Assembly (NCBI GenBank): GCA_965237635.1
Contig: CBDEFX010000001.1
Coordinates: 496,001-560,000 of the forward strand
Reading direction: 5' to 3'
Length of the DNA: 64,000 nucleotides
Source: CBDEFX01 sp965237635
Lineage (GTDB): Bacteria; Chloroflexota; Dehalococcoidia; Lucifugimonadales; CAUZJF01
The notes beneath the pieces are model-generated. The model was not told the origin of the DNA. It made no database searches and saw nothing but the letters and a program-made list of their open reading frames with translations. Position numbers and translations under genes: made by a program. Of the stretch, positions 60,293 through 64,000 are shown piece by piece; within the stretch, counting starts at the first letter, position 1; each line of letters starts with the position of its first letter.

Positions 60293-60476
60293 CCAAATCA
60301 CCTTCGACGACCGCCGCTTGGTGGCCAATGCCGGGCTGCTCCTTCCGGCCACCCTGGCGCGGCACCTCGGCCTGCCCGAACTCGTCCGGCAGCGCCTCGA
60401 CCTGGGCGATGCCCCGGGGCGGGCGAACACGAGCGACAAGATGATGACGCTGGTGGCGTCTGCGCTGGCTGGGGGC
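60293..60476 (+). mobile_element. 184-bp internal IS1380 transposase fragment
   Basis: Identical, base for base as far as I can compare, to 4783-4966 inside the complete IS1380 element; it has neither terminal repeat. Joined at the left to the IS256 fragment and at the right to a truncated kinase gene. Zero divergence means a very recent transfer or an assembly join. Confidence 0.92.
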
Positions 60477-61359
60477 ATGCACCCAGCTCGATCGCTTCGA
60501 GCTCGCGGAGAGTATCCTCGGCGGACTCGGGCCTATCGGACGGCTCTTTGGCCAGCAGCGTCAGGATAAGCTTCTCCGCTGCCGCGGGGCACCGGGGATT
60601 GTAGCGACTGGGAGGAGCCGGCTCGGCTGTCATGTGCTGGCCGATGATCGAGACCGGATGCTCCCCCCGAAACGGGGGCCTGCCGGCGAGCATGTGATAT
60701 AGCATGCACCCGAGCGAGTAAAGGTCGCTCCTGGGGTCGATTTCTCCAGCCCTAGCTTGCTCTGGAGACACGTACCACACGGTACCGACCATGAGCCCCT
60801 TCTGTGTTATCCGAGAGCGTCCCATCGCGACGGCGAGCCCGAAGTCACCGATCTTGGCCGTGCCGTCACCCGCCAGCCATACGTTCCCCGGTTTCAAGTC
60901 ACGATGGACAATTCCTTTGGTGTGGGCGAAAGCGAAGCCACGACATACATCTTTGGCTATACCCAGGAATTGCCGCATCGTGAGCTGATTGTTGGCTCTT
61001 TTCTTGATCAGACGCCCGACATGGCCACCCGTCAATAAAGGCAGGATCATGTATGGCCGGCCGTTGTCGTCGCCTAGGTCATAGATCTGTACTATGTGGG
61101 GATGTTCGCCAAGTCCCGCCATGGTCCGTGCCTCTCGCAGAACTCGTTGGTGCCCCACCTCGTCTAGTCCTTCGGTCCTTATTACCGCCAGGGCTACGTC
61201 GCGATCGAGGAGTTCATCGTGCGCCTCGAAGACGATCTTAGTCGCACCGTCGCCCAGGAACCGTTTGAACAAGTACCTCCGGCCGCCAAAGTGAACCGCG
61301 GGTCGCGGAGAGGGAGATTCAAACGGCTCAGTAGGAGCTGTCGAGGAGTTCGTCGTCAA
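60477..61359 (-). pseudogene. Serine/threonine protein kinase domain, 3'-truncated
   Basis: About 294 residues from TTG 61359 (GAGGTG upstream) to the IS1380 fragment; beyond it the frame only reads IS sequence. Kinase subdomains: Gly loop FLGDGATKIVFEA, HRDLKPGNVWLA (catalytic loop), DFGLAVAMG, GTVWYVSPEQARAGEI (APE-like) and SDLYSLGCMLYHMLAGRPPF. In the beta-3 strand DVALAVIRTEGLD the usual VAxK lysine is Ala, with Arg further on. A regulatory or ATPase C-terminal domain was probably lost. Bacterial Hanks-type kinase. Confidence 0.85.
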
Positions 61360-61565
61360 AGGCGCACACCTCGTACGTTCGGCCCGTCACGCCACGTACC
61401 CGACCGGACATGGCCGCCAGACAAATCGAAGCTCATGATACACACGGCGGCGCTGTCGCACATCGGTACTTGAGACCGTGATTGTTCGGCAGAAACCCGT
61501 AGATCCTGTGGCGGGGCAAGTGCTACAAGAAGGGGGTTGCAGAGGCCCTCAGGACCCTCACTCGA
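61360..61565. other. Non-coding stretch between kinase and S9 peptidase
   Basis: About 200 bp; no gene, hairpin or promoter that I can support. Confidence 0.35.
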
Positions 61566-63498
61566 TCATGCGCCGACGGTACCGGACTCGTGGAGCGAGT
61601 CCGCGAGGCCGGGTATCTGGTCCGCGCCGATGGGCTCGAATCTTCCACCTAGGTGCTCGGCCAGAAACGCCTCGGCCACGGCTGTGAGGGAGAGGTTGTT
61701 CTCCGGTCGAGCGAACCCATGACCTTCATCCGGATATAGGGCGTACGTGACTGGGATGCTCTTTTCCTGCATTGCCCCCACGATCTGGTCGGACTCGGCC
61801 TGCTTGACCTGTGGGTCGTTGGCCCCCTAGGCGATCAGCAACGACTTCTTGATCCGGTCCGTTTGGCTTAGGGGAGAGCGCTCGATCAGGAGTGCGCGCC
61901 CCTCATCGGTCCGGTGGTCGCCGACGCGCTTGGCGAAGGCCTCGATTTCGGGCTCCCAATAGGGGGGGACCGACTCGAGCAAAGTGACCAGGTTGGATGG
62001 TCCGACTATATCTACACCGCACCGGAAAAAGTCCGGTGTGAAGGTCAGGCCCACGAGGGACGCGTATCCGCCGTAGCTCCCACCGAAGATCGCGACGCGC
62101 TCGGGGTCGGCGATACTCCGATCGACGGCTCATTGGACCGCGTCGATCAGGTCTTCGTGCATCTTGCGCCCCCACTCCAGGTCGCCGGCGTTGGTGAAGC
62201 TCTTTCCGAACCCCGTCGATCCCCTGAAGTTGACGCTCAAGACGGCGTAGCCACGGTTGGCCAGCAGCTGGTGGATCGGGTCGTATCCCCACTCGTCCCG
62301 AGCCCACGGGCCGCCATGCACGTCCAACACCATGGGGAGGGGCGACGTTGGTCGGTCTCCGTCGGGTCCAGCACTCCAGACGGGCAGCGAGTAGTAACAG
62401 ACCATATCGAGCCCATCTCGGGACTTAACGACGGCCACCTGCATCTTAGTCAACGGCAGGGCTTCCAGGGCCTCGCGGTTTGCAAAGATGAAGTCGGCCG
62501 TTTTCCTGTCACGGTCGTATCGATAGAACCGCACGGGGCCGTCGTCCGTCATGAATGCCACGATCCATTGCCTGTCGTCGAGGGTCCGGCTGACCACCTC
62601 GATGTCGCCATCGGCCACGGCGCTCAGCCTCTCCAGGTCCACGCCGACCGCGGGGTCGCGGACATGCCATTTCTTGAGATCATAGGTGAACGCGACGGCC
62701 TGTATGTCCTTTTCGGTCGGATGGACCATCAAGTCGCTGACGTCCGAGCGCGCGTCCTCTGCGACGGTCGTCTTCTGTCCCGTATCCAGGTCTATCGTGA
62801 CCAGAGCGGCGGTGTCTCGGTCCCGACTGTCACTCAGGCAGAGTATCCTGCCCGTCTTGTCGAACCCCTCTGGCTCGGTCGTAAGCAGGTCCTCGGCCTT
62901 TACCTTCATGAAAAGGTCCCATCCGCCCCCGTCGGCCGGCTTGAGGGTCTCGGCACCGCCGTCGGGGGTGAGGCGGACCCCGAAGCGGACATTGAGCTCC
63001 TCGTCGGTGACGAATCCGGCGAACCCTTCATTCGTGTGTACAAGTGTCCTCTCACCGGTATCTATTTTGACTCTATAGAGATCGTGTAGCTGGGGATTGC
63101 GGTCGTTTAGACCGATAAGTACCTCCCCCGGGAATCTTGGGCTGGTCCCTTGCATCTGTGCGTGTACGTTGTCCAGAGGCGTTAGGTCCCTGATATCGCC
63201 GGAGGCGAGATCGACACAGTAGACATGCCAGTTCTCGTCGCTGTCCCGGTCCTGCAGGTATTAGGATGTGGCGGCTGGTGTACGCCCATGAATAGACGCG
63301 AATGCCCCTGCCCTTGTCCTCAGTCACGGGCCTCGCCCCGGCTGGGTCGTCGGCCGGGCCGACCCAGACGTTGAGCACGCCGTCAACCGGGGCCAGATAG
63401 GCCAGGCTCGCGCCGTTCGGGCTGATAGCGGGCGAGGTCCTGTCCGGGTTACCGAATAGTACCTCACGTGGTATCAACGGAATCTCACCAGTGCTCAA
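61566..63498 (-). pseudogene. S9-family prolyl oligopeptidase/acylaminoacyl peptidase, broken
   Basis: A single gene of about 640 codons from TTG 63498, with three lesions. At about 63258 an extra A shifts the frame (HIL then YLQDRDSDENWHVYCVDLAS). At 62130 a TGA replaces the expected Trp in DAVQ*AVDRSIADPERVAI. At about 61829 a TAG replaces the expected Gln in LLIA*GANDPQVKQAESDQI. All catalytic positions are still present: Ser in IFGGSYGGYAS, Asp in GANDP and His in YPDEGHGFARP, after an N-terminal beta-propeller. Not translatable as written. Starts 1 nt within the upstream SMP-30 stop. Confidence 0.85.
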
Positions 63499-64000
63499 GT
63501 GAGCCCTCTACTGACAGGAGGGTACAGGAGGCGACCCTGGCGCTGGGTGGCGACCCTGAACAGATGGCCGCCAGAAGTTGTTACATACAGGGTACTCAGG
63601 TCTTCGTCGCCGAAGGTGCAGTTGGTTGGCCGGTCGACGGGCATCGGATGCCTCTCGATCACGTCTCCCTGCGGTGAAAAAACGTAGACTGATGGCCCAG
63701 GCCCGCCCTTCATGAAGCCGGCCGTCGCGATAATGTTGCCGCCCGTGTCGAGACACATTCCGTCGATGCCGCGGTGGGGCCCGAAGTCGTGGAGCACTGT
63801 GTGGGCGCCGAGGTTTCCATCGCCGTCAACGGGGTAGGCGCGTAGCTGGCGCTTCTCGTCCGGCCTGCGCCCGCTCTGCGCGACATAAAGGGAGCGGTGG
63901 TCGAGCGAGAACAGCAAGCCGTTGGGCCTTGTGGTGTCGAAAGTCGCGCGGTTAATCGACCATGCGCCGTCCGTCTGCGGGTCGAGCCGGTAGACGGAAT
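63495..64000 (-). CDS. SMP-30/gluconolactonase-like protein, C-terminal part
   Basis: The 5' end lies outside the window. Visible about 168 residues: VYRLDPQTDGAWS, DTTRPNGLLFSLDHRSLYVA, RGIDGMCLDTGGNIIATAGF and RPTNCTFGDEDLSTLYVTTS, then GHLFRVATQRQG. PNG/SLD, the DGxxxD-like metal site and TNCTFGD are hallmarks of SMP-30 six-bladed lactonases. Hydrolyses sugar-acid lactones or similar esters. Its stop overlaps the S9 gene start (TTGA), so both were one transcript. Confidence 0.9.
   Translation of the reverse strand, partial: SVYRLDPQTDGAWSINRATFDTTRPNGLLFSLDHRSLYVAQSGRRPDEKRQLRAYPVDGDGNLGAHTVLHDFGPHRGIDGMCLDTGGNIIATAGFMKGGPGPSVYVFSPQGDVIERHPMPVDRPTNCTFGDEDLSTLYVTTSGGHLFRVATQRQGRLLYPPVSRGLT

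Noticed and set aside
61914..63089. 391-codon open frame on the plus strand
   Set aside because: Antisense to the S9 peptidase gene, whose motifs (GGSYGGY, GANDP, DEGHGF) are unmistakable; the plus frame shows no domain and is a GC-codon shadow.
23798..63498. TGA recoded as tryptophan
   Set aside because: Two genes have TGA inside apparent coding sequence, but many intact genes end in TGA, prfB uses TGA in its shift site, and one of the damaged genes also has TAG and a frameshift.

Overview
The window is GC-rich bacterial chromosome. No rRNA or other decisive marker is present. The gene mix suggests an uncultured Chloroflexota lineage of the Dehalococcoidia/SAR202 kind: lipoproteins with cupredoxin, PQQ-propeller and collagen-like domains, many NAD(P) oxidoreductases, aldolases and amidohydrolases, an oligopeptide ABC transporter, and inositol-phospholipid genes. 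This assignment is an inference from family content. Several genes are broken by single frameshifts or in-frame stops, and several insertion sequences (IS) are truncated against each other, so decay, rearrangement and assembly error all have to be considered.

Layout. 1-4.6 kb: partial IMP-dehydrogenase-like gene, queG, a 2-hydroxyacid dehydrogenase and a cupredoxin lipoprotein. 4.63-6.35 kb: an intact IS1380-family element inserted exactly at the stop codon of the cupredoxin gene. 6.4-10.9 kb: the conserved rpmH-rnpA-yidD-(PQQ lipoprotein)-yidC-jag cluster with a PfkB kinase, closed by a hairpin terminator. 11.2-12.7 kb: a GH51 glycosidase. 12.9-17.1 kb: a pile of elements (complete IS21, 3' part of an IS256 element, truncated IS630) ending in a fragment of a type ISP restriction-modification gene. 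17.1-22.9 kb: a phage-satellite-like island at a tRNA-Arg(CCT) gene, with two tyrosine recombinases, a VapE-type helicase, a repeat array that looks like a replication origin, a terminase-small-subunit-like gene and two small zinc-binding proteins.

23-36.5 kb is mostly chromosomal: response regulator, VOC and TPR proteins, an SDR and an HpcH/HpaI aldolase, tRNA-Arg(CCG), a collagen-like lipoprotein, a CNNM/CorC protein, glmU, a second hydroxyacid dehydrogenase, then inositol-phosphate synthase, a PimA-like glycosyltransferase and a CDP-alcohol phosphatidyltransferase, which together suggest inositol phospholipid/mannoside synthesis. 36.6-52.2 kb: a two-fold thioredoxin protein, a membrane-anchored gluzincin peptidase, an opp-type transporter without ATPases, prfB with programmed frameshift, and hydrolases (CocE/S15, HAD, penicillin acylase, amidohydrolase). 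These genes are separated by families of intergenic hairpin repeats, one of which carries a GIY-YIG gene in its middle.

52.3-64 kb: an IS481 element with a frameshifted transposase, a DapA-family aldolase and a Gfo/Idh/MocA oxidoreductase. Next comes an isoprenyl-synthase / polytopic histidine kinase / LuxR-type regulator locus whose order recalls comQ-comP-comA. Its synthase end is cut off by a hybrid IS256/IS1380 scar that also truncates a Ser/Thr kinase. The window closes with a broken S9 peptidase and a partial SMP-30 gene.
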